NCBI RefSeq assembly: GCF_020382885.2
Contig: NC_058512.1
Location: 10,008,802-10,072,801, forward strand
From: Scatophagus argus
Taxonomy: Eukaryota > Chordata > Actinopteri > Scatophagidae
Direction: 5' to 3'
DNA: 64,000 nucleotides
Both the position numbers and the translations under genes were made by a program. Positions 1 to 12,600 of the stretch are shown piece by piece. The notes beneath the pieces are model-generated. The model was given only the letters and a program-made list of their open reading frames with translations, ran no database searches and had not been told where the DNA came from. Numbering within the stretch: the first letter of the stretch is position 1; each line of letters begins with the position of its first letter.

Positions 1-3000
1 ATCATAACTTACTTAGAAATATACCACAGCGCCACATATGTTTAGTGCCACTCCGGAAAAAGAGGACTCTGGAGATATTTTATCTGTTGTTGTATGTTTT
101 ATTTTGTTAATCTGTCAAAAGAAATACGTGAAAGTCCTGCCTTAACAGAAGACTGAATTAAATTTTATAATAGATCATTCAATAAATTGATCAATAAATA
201 AATAAACCAGTCAATCAACCAATAAATTTATTTACAGAAAATGTCTTGATTTAGATTGATAACTATAAAGCAACAAAGCGAAAATGCTCACTGAATGCAG
301 CTTCTCAAACATGACTGCTTCTTTCTGTCTTATTTGTAAAATACAGACTTAGGTAAGTTTGCATATTTTCCATGCAGTGCTATCTGTGTTCAGGACAAAG
401 AGATATTGTGTTTGTTCATGTACATGTGCATTCCTTCACTGCATGGGTAGCATTCACTTCAGTTCCGTCCACAGGAAGCAAGGAGGCACACCTCCACAGC
501 TTTAATAAGGAAATGGCTGAAGGAACATGTGGACATGAACATAATGAGAGGACAAATATTTCCCTCCAAGTTGTACTTAACTTACATTTTCAGTTTTACG
601 CACAAAGTAAAGACCACAGAAGTCAGTATTAAAATGGGCAACTTCAGGGCAGTTCTAGCAAGAACGAAAGTATCTGATATGGTTTTCTGTGTACTGACAC
701 ATGTTCAAAAGGATCGAATGTTGAGGTAAATTTTATGTTTTCATGTTTTCATTCACAATATTTTAGTTCATTTTACGCTGTTGGTCTTAATCTGCCCGGT
801 GCCCTAGCATTGACTTTTGAATTGTACAATTATTGTGCAATGTCCCCCTGCCCTATGAAGCGAGTGCCTGTATGACTGACTCTCATTTATCTTGTTTTCA
901 AAAAACATTTCTCAAACGTCTCCCTTAGCTTATCTTTATGACCAGTAGATTATGGTAGCACAAAGTTGTCATTACAGTAATTCAAAACTCTACAGCAGGT
1001 CTCAGGTGCTTCTTCCTACCTGGTAATTGTATATTGTACAGTAATATAAACTAAGTTGTGCAGAACGACATTTTTGATGTTTGTTTTGCTACTCCGATAT
1101 TGGTTATTTGAGCCCCTTTACAACACAGAATTGTACTTCCTGTTGTGTACATGGTGAGGTAACCAGCCTATAATACACTTTAAGGGGAAGTAAAAGATTC
1201 AAGAGGTGCTGAAAGAGACAAACAATAGAAAGTTTTAGCACTTGTCCTCATCTGCTTTTGAGTTATCTAGGTATGTGGCTTCACAGCAGCTGACTTAGAA
1301 TAATAGTAGGTGTGATTAAATGACAATCTTTTTGTTCATCGCTTGGGTTCTTCCTCATCATTTTCCATGTCACTGGTATTTCTTACTATTTTTTTTGTTG
1401 CTATTATCTTAACTTGTCATATTGCTTTGGCATTCTGCCCACCGCTGCTTCCTCCTGGCTCGCAGTTTGCAACAGAAGTTTAAGAAGTGCAAGTTTAAGA
1501 AGTTAAGAGCTCCTAGTGAAATACGGTTAAACTGCTGTGCGTCTGTGGTGTCTGAATAGATGCAGGAAAGCAGACAATCAGATGTTGAAAGGTCCAGAGG
1601 TGAAAAGGTAACCTCATTGAAACCATCAGCTTTATCATTAGTTTCAGTTGTGAGACATATGGAAAAATAGGTGTGGCTGCTCTGTCACTGAGAGTAAAAA
1701 TGCTGTCAGGTGGAGGCCTCAGGCGCACACATCAAAGGCTTTTCTAAGAACGGTACTTATTTTGAAAAATGAACAACACCTAAAGAAATAGCAAAAAAAA
1801 AAAGCAAAGTACCACAAAAACACAAATATAAGGAGCAATCCACCACCAAACACACCCCACCCAAACAAAATCTGGTCTAATGACCCATGACACACTCTTG
1901 CAAAATGTGTTATATGCAAAGCCAAATTATCCACAGAAATATTTAGACTGCCAGTTAAATAAATAGCTGAGTTGAATATGTGCACAAATATTGAAGTACA
2001 AACACTACAGAACATATTTTCCTTTTAACCCTGTACTATTAAATTTTGTGGCCTGGACAATAAATTCATTCGACACTTTGGCAGATTAAATATTCAGTCA
2101 ACCCTTTGATATTTACCAGTCGCTCACTGACCAGGAAACAAAAATTCAATAACTCTTGTGTTACTTGTGCGACCAGTGATAAAATCTGATAAAACTTGTT
2201 CATCCAAATGTAAATGGGTAATTAAAGAAAAGCGAAGAACCCGACAGCTTCAGGTTGGAGCTTGGCTTAATCACATGGCTCGACTTCATGTGATTACAAA
2301 GCAAAAATATATGAATTTGTGAGAAATGATGACAATCACGAGCGGTCTCTCACACTGACTAGAATTCTGAGGCTAAGACGAGGCCTACAGCAGTGAAAAA
2401 GATGCGGTTTTGTGTTCCTCAAACTGGCTTTGACTTAAGCAAGACACTAAAAATGAAAATAACACAGCTTTATATAACCCCTATAACAGTATAACCTTAT
2501 GCTATACTGTAATACTAATGTATTGCTGTTTATTTGATGGCATGAGATTGGCTAAATATTTCTTCAGGTTTCAGTAAAGGTGCTGGCTGTTAAACCTGTT
2601 GAACAAAGACTTGCGATTTCCAAGAAAAAGTACTTGGGTTCTTGCAATGAAACTTTTCAACCGTTTGTGCCAGCTAATGTTCGATTGCGTGAGTGAGTTG
2701 AACTCAGACAGGACGTCTGCCAAATGAAGGAGCAATTTTCTCTGCCCTTTTACTGACAGTTCTTTCTTTTATCCACGGATGTTTCCTGCAGAACTGATTC
2801 TGTTCAGTACTATTTCATATTTGCTCACGGAGCCCTCACTGTTTCACATGGATGAACACTTAGGCTCCTTCACTTGTTCTCTAGCTTTTTACATGCATTC
2901 ATAAAAAAGGGTTTGATTCAAATGACTGAAAACATCTCATCAGTAATAGAAAAAGCCCCACTTCCTGCATGTTGGAAACTCCTTTTGGTGTGTAATCTGA

Positions 3001-3875
3001 CTGACGCCTGGACTTTATTGTCTCCAGTGCTAAGTTTACTGCTTCCTTATTTTGTTCATGGAATAGGTGAAGTCTGCATTGTCCAACTTTGTATACTAAG
3101 TTATTGTTATCAGAAATGGCATAAATGACTCATGCAGTGTCCAAAACAGCTCTGCTTCCTGGATCATCTGGAATTCACTAATTACCAACAGATCTATGAG
3201 ACATTGTTGGAGCAGCCTGGTATCTGCCAATTTGAATCTGTTATTGCTTAAACAAGTTTTGTTCTTATGGCTGTGCAGAATAATTGGTTGATTGTAAAAG
3301 CACAGTTTCCCAACAGCACGCTCCTGTCAAATACAACCGACAGCTCACCCCTTTCTTGCTGAACCCTGTGGTTGGTTGACCAACAATGTTTCAGCCACTG
3401 CTGTTAATTTCTGCTTCTTTTTTTTCTTTCTTTTTTTTGTGTTCTGATGAACCGCATATATAGTGCAACTTTCCTGTTAATGTTGCAAACACAATGATTT
3501 GAACCCAGCACTCTGTTAAAAAGACAAACTGACGTCTCGCTGAAATTAATGAGTAATAAGTGGTTCAAAATATTCTTTCTCCTGCATGAAAGTGATGAAA
3601 TGTATAATATGCAATCTGTTCCTCCACTTTTTAACTATGTCTATTGTGGCAAATGAAGCAATATTAAAATTTGTATACTTAAAATTTGTTTATGAATAAT
3701 ATTAAAGCAAAGAGGGATTTTTTGTGCAACTCCAAATCCATTTTTGAAATCTGTGGTTTTTTGTGTCTCACTTTAGTTTAAATGAAAGGCTGATCGAACA
3801 TTCAAGTCTCTTCCCTTCTAATTCAGCACATTCAGTCAGAAGAGTCATAATTAAATGCTATGATCTGTCTTTCAA
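1..3875. other. Intergenic, no gene recognised
   Basis: AT-rich sequence with only short, unconvincing open frames. I see no exon with a recognisable protein, no good run of splice signals and no RNA gene. Poly-T/A tracts lie near 1790-1805 and 3418-3440. It could be the far flank of a gene to the left, but nothing in it shows that. Confidence 0.6.
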
Positions 3876-3877
3876 TA

Positions 3878-4335
3878 CACTATAGACAAAAGCATTCAGA
3901 CAGACCTCTTTATTGAGCTAGTTGTCAGGGGTTGGGCTCAGTCACTTACTTCCAGTGAAGGGAAATATAAATGCTTCAGCATACCAAGACTTTTTGGACA
4001 ATGCTATGTCTTTGTAGTAACAGTTTGGGGAAGGCCCCAAATTGGATGAGTTTGGTGTGGAAGAACTTGACTGGCCTGCGCAGAGCCCTGACCTCAACCC
4101 CACCAAACACCTTTGGGATGGACTGGAACGAAGATTGTGAGCCAGGCCTTTTGGTCCGACATCAGTGTCTGACCTCACAAATGTTGTGCTGCATGAATGG
4201 GCAAAAAATCCCATAGAAACACTCCAAAGTCTTATGTATGGAAAGCCTGCCCAGAAGAGTGGAAGCTGTAAAGCTGTCTATGCATTTAGAATATAATGTC
4301 AGGTCAGGTGTCCCAATGCTTTTGGCTATATAGTG
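3878..4335 (+). mobile_element. Tc1/mariner-type DNA transposon, internally deleted remnant
   Basis: The ends are imperfect inverted repeats (CACTATAG-ACAAAAGCATT on the left, AATGCTTTTGGCTATATAGTG on the right), flanked by TA dinucleotides at 3876-3877 and 4336-4337, the usual Tc1/mariner target duplication. Between them is the decayed 3' part of a Tc1-like transposase on the plus strand: about 4050-4125 reads EELDWPAQSPDLNP, then HLWDGLERRL, the region around the last catalytic acidic residue. A stop follows LERRL and the N-terminal two thirds are missing, so the copy cannot move by itself. At 458 bp it is far shorter than the usual 1.2-1.6 kb. Confidence 0.85.
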
Positions 4336-4337
4336 TA

Positions 4338-5540
4338 CTTTATGTTGTTTGTTTCTCACAGTTAGTATTTTTAATATTTGTTACTTTTTTTAAAAAAAAA
4401 AAATAGTTGTTGTTGTCTAAAAATAGTACATGGCCATATAGGTGATGTAATGTTTTCTCAAACATATTAATCATTATGTCAGTGACAGTCACTTATTTAT
4501 TGTAAGTTGGGTTCTTCATGGTTCATTGGCCTTTTCTCAACCTTCCCTTGATTTGTTATCAGTGACAATTTTGCTTGACAACAATGAAAAAGCCTTGGTA
4601 TATGCAGTAACCACAGGATTCCCCACCCAAACACACAGTTTCAAAGTAAACTTATGTCTGACCGTATATCTATCTTTCCTTTTCCTCATTGCACAACGAT
4701 GTCTCACAAATACAACCTATTACTTATTTACCTACACTGCTCTGTGGTTAACAGCTTTGGTTGGTTAATAAAGCACTGAGTTGAACTAGTAACCTAAATT
4801 TGCTAAAAACAAAAAAGATAGAGAGATACACGATTTCTCATTTCATTTAGAGGCTGAACTCAGAGGAATAACTCTTACTTTTATGAAGTGTAAATTTCTT
4901 CCTCTTTTCACAATCGTTCTCAAGTTCATCAGTTTCTCTGTGGTAACACCGACGGCCTTCAGCCACAAAATGGCAACACCATTAACAAATCCTGTCATAT
5001 TGCCGCTCAATCAAAAAAAAAAAAAAATATGCACAAAAATATCAAAAAGCTCAAAATGTCTTCCAACAAATCGGACTCAAAACATTTTATGCAGTGAGAA
5101 ACAAATGGATCCGGTGAAGTCAAATAATACAATGAAAAGAATGATGTGCATGTGTGATATACACAAAGATCAGGTTTAAATAAAATGTAGACCCAATAAT
5201 TTCCATCCCTTAAAAACACAGATATCAAAATTTGTAACAAGAAGTTTAATCATTCATTCAATCAATTCATAAAATGCACAAAAAAACAACCACCACAATA
5301 ATCACAAGTATATTACACTGACTGCTGAAATGACCGATTTTATTAGCGTTACTGATAAAAACCTGTCATGCTACTTATAAATCAAATATAGTAAATAAGA
5401 ATATCATTCCTATCAGTTAATCGGGAACAATAACTGATAAGAAAAGGATTTCCTTCAGCACAGAAAGAAGGAAGAAGGAAATGGTCTTTACTGTAGCTTC
5501 ACCTGGACAACCCACAGGGCGAGGCCTGATATCCTCGCAC
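4338..5540. other. Intergenic upstream of the peroxidase gene
   Basis: AT-rich spacer with poly-A tracts near 4390-4402 and 5012-5028. The only regulatory-looking stretch is a purine-rich run with repeated GGAA cores at about 5462-5482, just upstream of the TATA box. It could bind ETS/PU.1-type factors, as in myeloid promoters, but that is inference. Confidence 0.4.
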
Positions 5541-5542
5541 AA

Positions 5543-5634
5543 TATAAGGAGCAGCGAAGATGTTCGACACAGCATCACAACCTCCTGGTAACCAAGAGCA
5601 TCTGAAACCTTCACAGCTATCTGCACAGACACAG
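5543..5634 (+). promoter_or_regulatory. mpx: TATA box and 5' UTR exon of the peroxidase-C1q gene
   Basis: TATAAGG lies at 5543-5549. About 30 bp downstream a short untranslated exon ends at 5634 in CACAG before GTAATG. The next exon, from 5769, carries the ATG two bases in. The ATG at 5560 lies about where transcription should begin and is probably not transcribed, so the 5771 ATG with its good signal peptide is preferred. Confidence 0.6.
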
Positions 5635-5770
5635 GTAATGAGATTCTGTTTTCTTGTGCTTGGATATCTTTCATGTTACATGGTGCTTCAGAAGTATTTT
5701 TTTTGCACGCCATCTGACAAATACAGTGAATATAGTTTTTATATTGACTTTTGTGTGTTGTGTTTTAGAG

Positions 5771-8700
5771 ATGCTTCTCTCTGTCCTTCTTGTGCTGGGC
5801 ATCAGCCTGGTGCCTACTCACTCCAAACCAGCAGGTAGGCTGCAACCATCAGGCTGTGGACACACTTCTAATTTTATATCTGAATTTTTCTGTTTCCTCA
5901 CTGGCACAGTTTAAGATAATTCTGATGAATTATATGATGGGTGTGTTGTTTCTTTGCAGGCGAATATCTGGGCAGTCCATTACTTAAAAGATGTTTTCAA
6001 GAGGCAAAAAATCTTGTAGATGATGCCTACACATTCTCCAGAGAAGAGTGAGTTGATCTTGTGGGTTATTTCAGATAATAATTATCTCTCAAATGAATTC
6101 AACATACACGTTCACTGAAAGGGTTTTTGCTTAGCATGCAAGCAATTTGGTACGGCAATTCTGTAGCTCGGTAATTGTAATAAAACGCTGCAGAAACCAA
6201 ACCACAATTTGGAATTTATTGTTCAACTGTGTGACTTTTTCTCCACCAGGAGTCTGAGACGAGTCCGCAGGGAGGTGGTGAGCCCTCACGACGCCCTTCG
6301 TCTAATGAAGCAGCCTCGTGGTGACACACGCTCAGCTGTGAGATCTGCAGACTACATGGCGCAAACCCTCCGTCTGCTGCACGAGAGGGTGCATCGTGTG
6401 CACAAGCGCTCACTCAACGCAACAGGTCAGACATGCAGCACCCAAACAAAGATGTCACATACAGACACAAACACAGTGCCCACAGTGTTCTCTCAGTGTT
6501 TTTGTGACAGCATTTCCTGGTCATGTTTGGGTATAGTGGATCACTTCAGGGCTGGGACTACACATAGATGTGCATACACACTGTGAATCCATCAGATGTG
6601 TCTTTCCCATTTTTCAGATTTGCTCTCTGCAGAGGACTTGAGAAAGCTCTCTGAAATATCTGGGTGTGCAGGTCGAGTCCGCATTCCACAATGCCGCACC
6701 ACGCAAAATCTGAACAAGTATCGCACAATCACCAGTCTCTGCAACAACCTGTAAGTAGCAGCTTTTTCTGTATTTTGACTCTTGTAACTCCATCTTTAAC
6801 ATAAAAACATAGATATTAGAACTTTTACATGCATTCTTATTAACATACCGTGACTTTGTGCTTTCCAAAATGACAGTGTCCTGCATATATGTTGTGGGAC
6901 AGAAAAGCAGTTGTAGGGTTTCTTTCCAAAAGCAAGCTATGTCGAATTGATGGAAACAGGGTCTGTTGGATTGAGAGGTGCTTGCGTTCAGAGAAAATGA
7001 TTATGAAATACATCTAGACATCTTAGGCCATACACCGCAGAAGATGTGTACACTTCGCTTTCTCAAGCAGTGTTTCCAAATCTGCACATCTCTTCCTTGC
7101 TTTTAGACAAAACCCTCGCCTCGGAGCCTCCAACACCCCTTTCACCCGCTGGCTACCATCCGAATATGAGGATGGTGTCTCTGAACCGAAAGGCTTCAGA
7201 AACCAAACAGTGAACAACTTCTGGCTCCCACTGGTACAGCCTTGAAATTCCACCCACTTCATTTTGATCAACATACATAAATGCTGATTTAAATTTAAAA
7301 CTGCACAATTCTCCTTCACCTTCAGGTGCGACAGGTGTCGAACAACATCCTAAGCACAACCGATGCAGGTGTGGTTAACGACGGAGAATTCACTCACATG
7401 GTGACCTTGTTTGGCCAATGGAACGATCATGACCTCACCTTCACGCCGTTCTCCCCCAGCATCCGCTCATTCAGCAATGGGCTGAACTGTGACGAGAGCT
7501 GTGAGAGAACTGAGCCATGCATCCCCATCAGGGTCGGTCTGAAACTCAAGCCCAAACACTAAAATGCTGTATTCACTGATTCTCTCCATAACCTTTTGGC
7601 CTCTCTTTTCATACAAACAGATTCCTCCTGGCGACCCCCGCTTGCCCTCTCGCCCAGACAGCTGCATCCCAGCATTCAGATCTGCTCCTGTTTGCGGAAC
7701 GGGAAACTCGGCCTATAATTTTGGTGGAGAACCCAACAAGAGAGAGCAGATCAATGCTTTGACAGCCTTCCTGGATCTCAGCCAAGTGTACGGCTCCGAG
7801 GATAAACTTGCCCAGTTTCTTCGTGACCTTGAAAACGATAATGGCCTGCTGCGTGTGAACACCGAGTTTAGAGACAATGGGCGTGAGCTGCTGCCCTTCC
7901 ATCCTCTCCAGGTGAACATGTGTGCCACTCGCAGAAGAGTCACTAACGACACCAACGCCAGAGAGGTACCCTGTTTCATCGCAGGTTAGTCTTCTCATCA
8001 ATATCATCATAAATGTTAAATACAAAAAGTATATTAACTAAGCCAAACAAAAGAGAAGCTGGCTAGAAGATATATAGCAAATCGAGTCTTCTTGTTATCT
8101 TGATGTGTATATTTCTTTCTTTTAGGTGATGTCCGCGTGGACGAGAACATCGCTCTGACATCCATTCACACTTTGTTCATGCGTGAGCATAACCGCCTGG
8201 CTCGTGAACTGAAGAGACTGAACCCACACTGGGACAGTGAGACCGTTTACCAAGAGACCCGCAAGATCATGGGTGCCTACACACAGGTAGCTAAACCTGA
8301 AAGTCAAAACAGGTCTCTAGTCTCCAAAGCATGAGTCATACACTCCACTCTCTTTTATTTAAAATAAATCTCTCTGTCTCTCTCAGGTGTTTGTGTTCAG
8401 GGACTATCTGCCACACATTGTGGGCACTGATGCGATGCGCAGACAGCTTGGTCGTTACCCTGGCTACAACCCCAACACTGACCCCAGCATCTCTAACGTC
8501 TTTGCGACAGCAGCTTACCGCTTTGCCCACTTGGCTATCCAGCCAGTCTTATCCCGTCTGGATGCAAACTACAGGGAGAACTCCCAGTTCCCCAGTGTCC
8601 CCCTGTTCAAGGCCTTCTTCACCCCCTGGAGAGTTGTCTTTGAGGGTAGGCTGTACATAACGGAGTGGCGCAACTTATTAGTCACTCTATCTTAATAGAG

Positions 8701-11139
8701 TGACCCTAATCACCCTAATTTTTATTTGAATGTTCAGGTGGCATCGACCCTCTGCTGCGTGGTTTGATCGGCCGTCCAGCTAAACTGAACACTCAGGATC
8801 ACATGATGGTGGATGCTCTGAGGGAGAGGTTGTTCCAGTTTGTGCAGCATCTGGCTTTGGATCTGGGCTCTCTCAACATGGAGAGAGGACGTGACCACGG
8901 CTTGGCTGGTACATCCCTCTCTCTGATTTTCAGCTTTATAAATTTTCCTCCAGTTGTTTCATCTCTTTCTGAATTGCCCTCATTCACTAACTTGTTTCTT
9001 TCTCCTCTAGGCTACAATGCCTGGCGCAGGTTCTGTGGCCTCTCACAGCCCAGGAACCAGGCACAGCTTGCTCAGGTCCTGAACAACAGTGACCTGGCTC
9101 GCAGGCTGCTGCAGCTCTATGGCACCCCTGAAAACATTGACGTCTGGCTGGGAGGCGTGGCAGAGCCATTTGTCCGTGGTGGCCGCGTGGGGCCTCTGTT
9201 TTCCTGCCTCATTGCAACACAGTTCCAGAGGATCCGCCAGGGCGACAGGTCAGTATGCGTGGTGACATATAAAGATGGATGATCTGTGTCTTGCACTGGT
9301 GACATCATTTGGAGCTACTGTGTTTTTATTTGTACAGTAGCTGTTTTCACACAATAGATGCATTTTAGATACAGTCTCTGATGGTACAAATCTCTTTCCC
9401 TTGTCCTTTTTGCTTGAAACAATCAGGCTGTGGTATGAGAATCCGGGTGTCTTCACCCCAAGTCAGAGAGCCGCTCTGTCCACAGCCTCCCTGTCCAGGA
9501 TCATCTGTGACAACACCGGTATCACATCTGTCCCCACTGATGCCTTCAGCATCCTCTCAAACAGGAACAGGCTCGTCCGCTGCTCCAGCATCAGGCGCTT
9601 GAACCTGTTACCCTGGAGGGAGAGACCCTGTTCAGGTAACTTAGGTGAAACATGGCTGGATTAAAGTTTATGACCTTGGGGGAGGGAGGACTCATCATTT
9701 TTCATTCTGAGTTTAACCTGGTGTTTTTTTTTTTTCTCTTCTCCAATGGCTTGTATGGAAATCGTTCTTCACATGGGGTGTTTGGTCTTGCAGGCCCAGG
9801 TTATAGCTGTTCTAAAGTAAGTGGAAAAGAAGTGGCTTTTATGTACTAACAAGTGGTAGTCACATTTTAATTGGACTGTTAAGCTATACGCCCTCCTAAA
9901 AAGTGCAGATTCAAATAATTTATCACCTGTTATTCTTTACTACATGTCATCTTGGTGAAGGCGTTCTTTACTACAAAAGAAGCCATTCAGGGTTAACTAA
10001 AACAAACACATTTAAAAATAACAATCAATAACAATCCTTACATTATGAGGGTAATTAAGTTAAACTAATACATCTTTTTCAAACACAAGAATCAGGAGGA
10101 TCCCCTGGACCAAGAGGACCAAGAGGACCTAGGGGGTATCGAGGACAACGAGGTAGTATATTCACTTTCAGTCTTTAGTACAGTGTAAGTCCAAATAGCT
10201 TAAAAACAATTTTACCACACACACAGCAGTTTAACAAAAACATTATCATAACAATACTTTATTCTGAATGCATTATTTGAAAGGGTAACAAAGCAGGCTA
10301 TACTCAACACAACAAATATATGAACACAAACAACAAAGTCTTAATTAGTATTGCTCAGCTAGGACGTGTATGCTAATTTATGTGGAAGCCAACAAAAATT
10401 AAATATCTTAAATACAAAAATACTTGGTAGTTTAAATATGGGTAAGGGTAACAGTGGAATAAAAAGTACAATATTTCTATATAAAATGTAGCAGAGTAGA
10501 AGTATAAAGTAGTAGAAAAAGGAGGGATATACTCAAGTATAGTACAAATATCTCAGAAGTATACAGTCAATGAGTAAATGTGCTAATAATTTCCATTTCT
10601 GGATAATTCATAAAAAATAAGGATTAGAGGCCTACAATGTGCTGTGAGTTTTCAAGGTATTCTGAAATAATCTATGCTTTTGTTTCTGTGCAGGTCCAGT
10701 AGGACCCCCTGGCCCAAGAGGCCCTCCAGGACTGCCAGCATTCAACTTGACTTCCTCTCAGCCGCAATCTGCCTTCTCTGTCCGCTTGGGCGAGTACAGC
10801 TCCTCCTCCGAGAAAATCATTCATTTCCAACAGGTCATCTACAACAAACAGAACCTTTACAGCACTAAGACTGGCCTGTTCACATGCGTCATCCCCGGTG
10901 TCTATCAGTTCAGCTTCCTCTGCTCGTCCCTCATCAGTGCCAGAAGTGTGGACCTGTGGCGTAACAAAGAGCTGGTGCTGCGCAGTGGCAGCGTGTATCA
11001 GGGAGGACGCCACTTGTCATCAGGGGACACTGTGCTGTGGCTGGAGGCGGGAGACAAAGTGTGGCTGGATGCCGCCGGCGGGACCACCGGCCTGAGCACT
11101 GAAAGCTTCTTCTCGGGACACCTGCTCTTCACTGTGTGA
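5771..11139 (+). CDS. mpx: Myeloperoxidase/eosinophil peroxidase-type heme peroxidase with C-terminal collagen-C1q module
   Basis: Secreted or granule heme peroxidase that would use H2O2 to make hypohalous acids. Coding exons: 5771-5834, 5960-6047, 6250-6425, 6618-6750, 7107-7233, 7326-7532, 7621-7984, 8126-8286, 8387-8645, 8738-8908, 9011-9248, 9427-9635, 10096-10152, 10694-11139. All junctions are GT-AG and the frame stays open for 899 residues. Residues 1-20 look like a signal peptide and about 21-130 resemble the MPO propeptide. Catalytic parts are visible: [12 protein letters not shown] (covalent-heme Asp230, distal His231), Arg390 and heme-ester Glu393, Ca-loop [11 protein letters not shown], proximal His488 in RFAHLAIQP, and [18 protein letters not shown]. 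Asn394 replaces the MPO sulfonium Met. After the peroxidase domain come 11 Gly-X-Y triplets (to about residue 766) and a full C1q domain (767-899, ending SFFSGHLLF). Family and domains are certain. The MPO/EPX name is by likeness, and the fusion rests on frame and phase only. Confidence 0.85.
9794..9849 (+). other. mpx: Possible alternative terminal exon of the peroxidase gene
   Basis: A good acceptor (TCTTGCAG) precedes 9794. Joined to the exon ending at 9635 it reads 18 in-frame residues (GPGYSCSK, then [10 protein letters not shown]) and a stop at 9847-9849, which would give a peroxidase without collagen-C1q. A donor-like GTAAGT follows position 9816, but using it as an internal exon breaks the frame into the collagen exon. 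No clear poly(A) signal follows closely, so this may be a chance acceptor. Confidence 0.3.
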
Positions 11140-11586
11140 CACCAAAGCTTCTTCTTCTTCTTTGCTCTGAACTGCCTTCATCTAACGCACCAGCAGTCCC
11201 TCTGCTTCAGGTGCTCTCTGCACTTTATGTTACATTAATCAGGTTAATAACAGTATATGTTATTGATAATTCATTTTTCACTGTTTGGGGCAATCAACCA
11301 GACTAGGGCACACCATACAACTATACACTTTATGCAGTTTTTTAAAAATATGAACGCATTTTTTTAGCAGCCTTTTACCATGAAATGTGAAAACAAACTG
11401 TTACAGTACGCAGTCTACTAGTTAATTCAGTCCGTGGTGCACTGTGATGGTGATATTTGCTCTTATTATGAATATTTTATGCATCGATGAAATTTAAGCA
11501 TGCCTTGAAAATGTTGTGTGTCGTGCTCGTGCCTGTGAGGCTTGTTTTACTGTAACTTCCAAATCTGTTGTATTCAGAATTCAATC

Positions 11587-11592
11587 AATAAA
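11587..11592 (+). terminator. mpx: Poly(A) signal of the peroxidase-C1q gene
   Basis: AATAAA lies 448 bases after the stop codon, in otherwise non-coding 3' UTR. There is no earlier canonical signal after the C1q exon, which fits one transcript ending here. Confidence 0.6.
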
Positions 11593-12160
11593 CTAAAAAA
11601 ACACTGAGCCACAGCAAAATGATGTGTTCATGTGTTCTTATTTATGACACATAAAGAATTAATTCAGAATAATCTAAAAAGAAAAAAAAAATCCAGTTTA
11701 GCCCTGTGCTAACTTAAGGGGATAAAAACTATTTCATCATTTGGCTCTTTTAGACTTCCCAAAAGTTATCGGAACAAGTGGATAGTGAAGTGAGTCATTT
11801 TGTGTGGGCTGTGACATTGAAAAAGCTGCATCCACCATTTTACACCAGTTTCCTTTTTGGTGCCGTGATGTTGTGATTACACAGTTTGGCACACTTCCTG
11901 GGTGCTTTTTACAAATCAGAAGTTGTCTGAACTTTCAGTACTGCAATATTGGCTGAAAATTAACAATTCATTTTGTTATCAATGACACTGACTTTTAAAT
12001 GTTGAGGGGGAAGGACTTACTCGTTGTGTATTTGTTAGAAGTTGTTTTTGTATTTGTTTGTACACAACAGCTTTTTTTGAAACAGTTTTGACCCAAGAGA
12101 GACTTTTGGTTCTCGTTTTAAATGTCATTACATACTCATATGTACACTCAGTGTACACTC

Positions 12161-12600
12161 ATTCTTGTGAACCTGATATCTCAGGAACACCTTGAGGGAA
12201 TTTTTTCAGATTTGGCACAAAAAAATGTTTAGATTTTGGTGTTGAAAAAAGTTGAAGTCGCTGTGACCTCAAAAAACACGTTTTAAGCCATAACTCAATA
12301 ATTCATGCACAAATTATGACAAAATTTGACTCACATAAGTAATAGGATAAAAATGATAAACTGATGACATTTTCTGTCCAAAAGGTCAAAGGTCAATTTC
12401 ATTGTGACATCTCTGCTAAAACACTTTTTAGCAGCACAATGGGGACCATCTTTCACATTTGGTCAGATGCTGAATTGGTGACACGAATCTGTGGTGTCCA
12501 CCTTGAAGCTGTGTTGATTGTATAGATCTTCCGTGTCGCTGGGTTGAATATGTGCGTGAAGCATCCATGTTTCAGAATTTGTATCTTCTTCGCGGTAACA
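12161..12600 (+). repeat. Interspersed teleost repeat, class unknown
   Basis: This block carries phrases I recognise from many fish genomes, such as GATATCTCAGGAACACCTTG, AAAGGTCAAAGGTCAA and TTCCGTGTCGCTGGGTTGAA. It has no coding potential and no clear terminal repeats here. I cannot name the family without a repeat library. Confidence 0.55.

Noticed and set aside
7609-8025. 138-residue open frame on the minus strand
   Set aside because: Antisense shadow of a peroxidase exon, with no recognisable content.
9794-9799. A 6-nt micro-exon (GCCCAG) between the peroxidase and collagen exons
   Set aside because: It would keep the frame and add Gly-Pro, but so short an exon cannot be supported without transcripts. 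Direct joining of 9635 to 10096 is simpler.
10694-11139. C1q domain as a separate C1q-like gene next to the peroxidase
   Set aside because: It has no start codon with signal peptide, no promoter element, and its exon opens in phase 1 in the middle of a Gly-X-Y run that continues from the preceding exon, which in turn fits the peroxidase phase.
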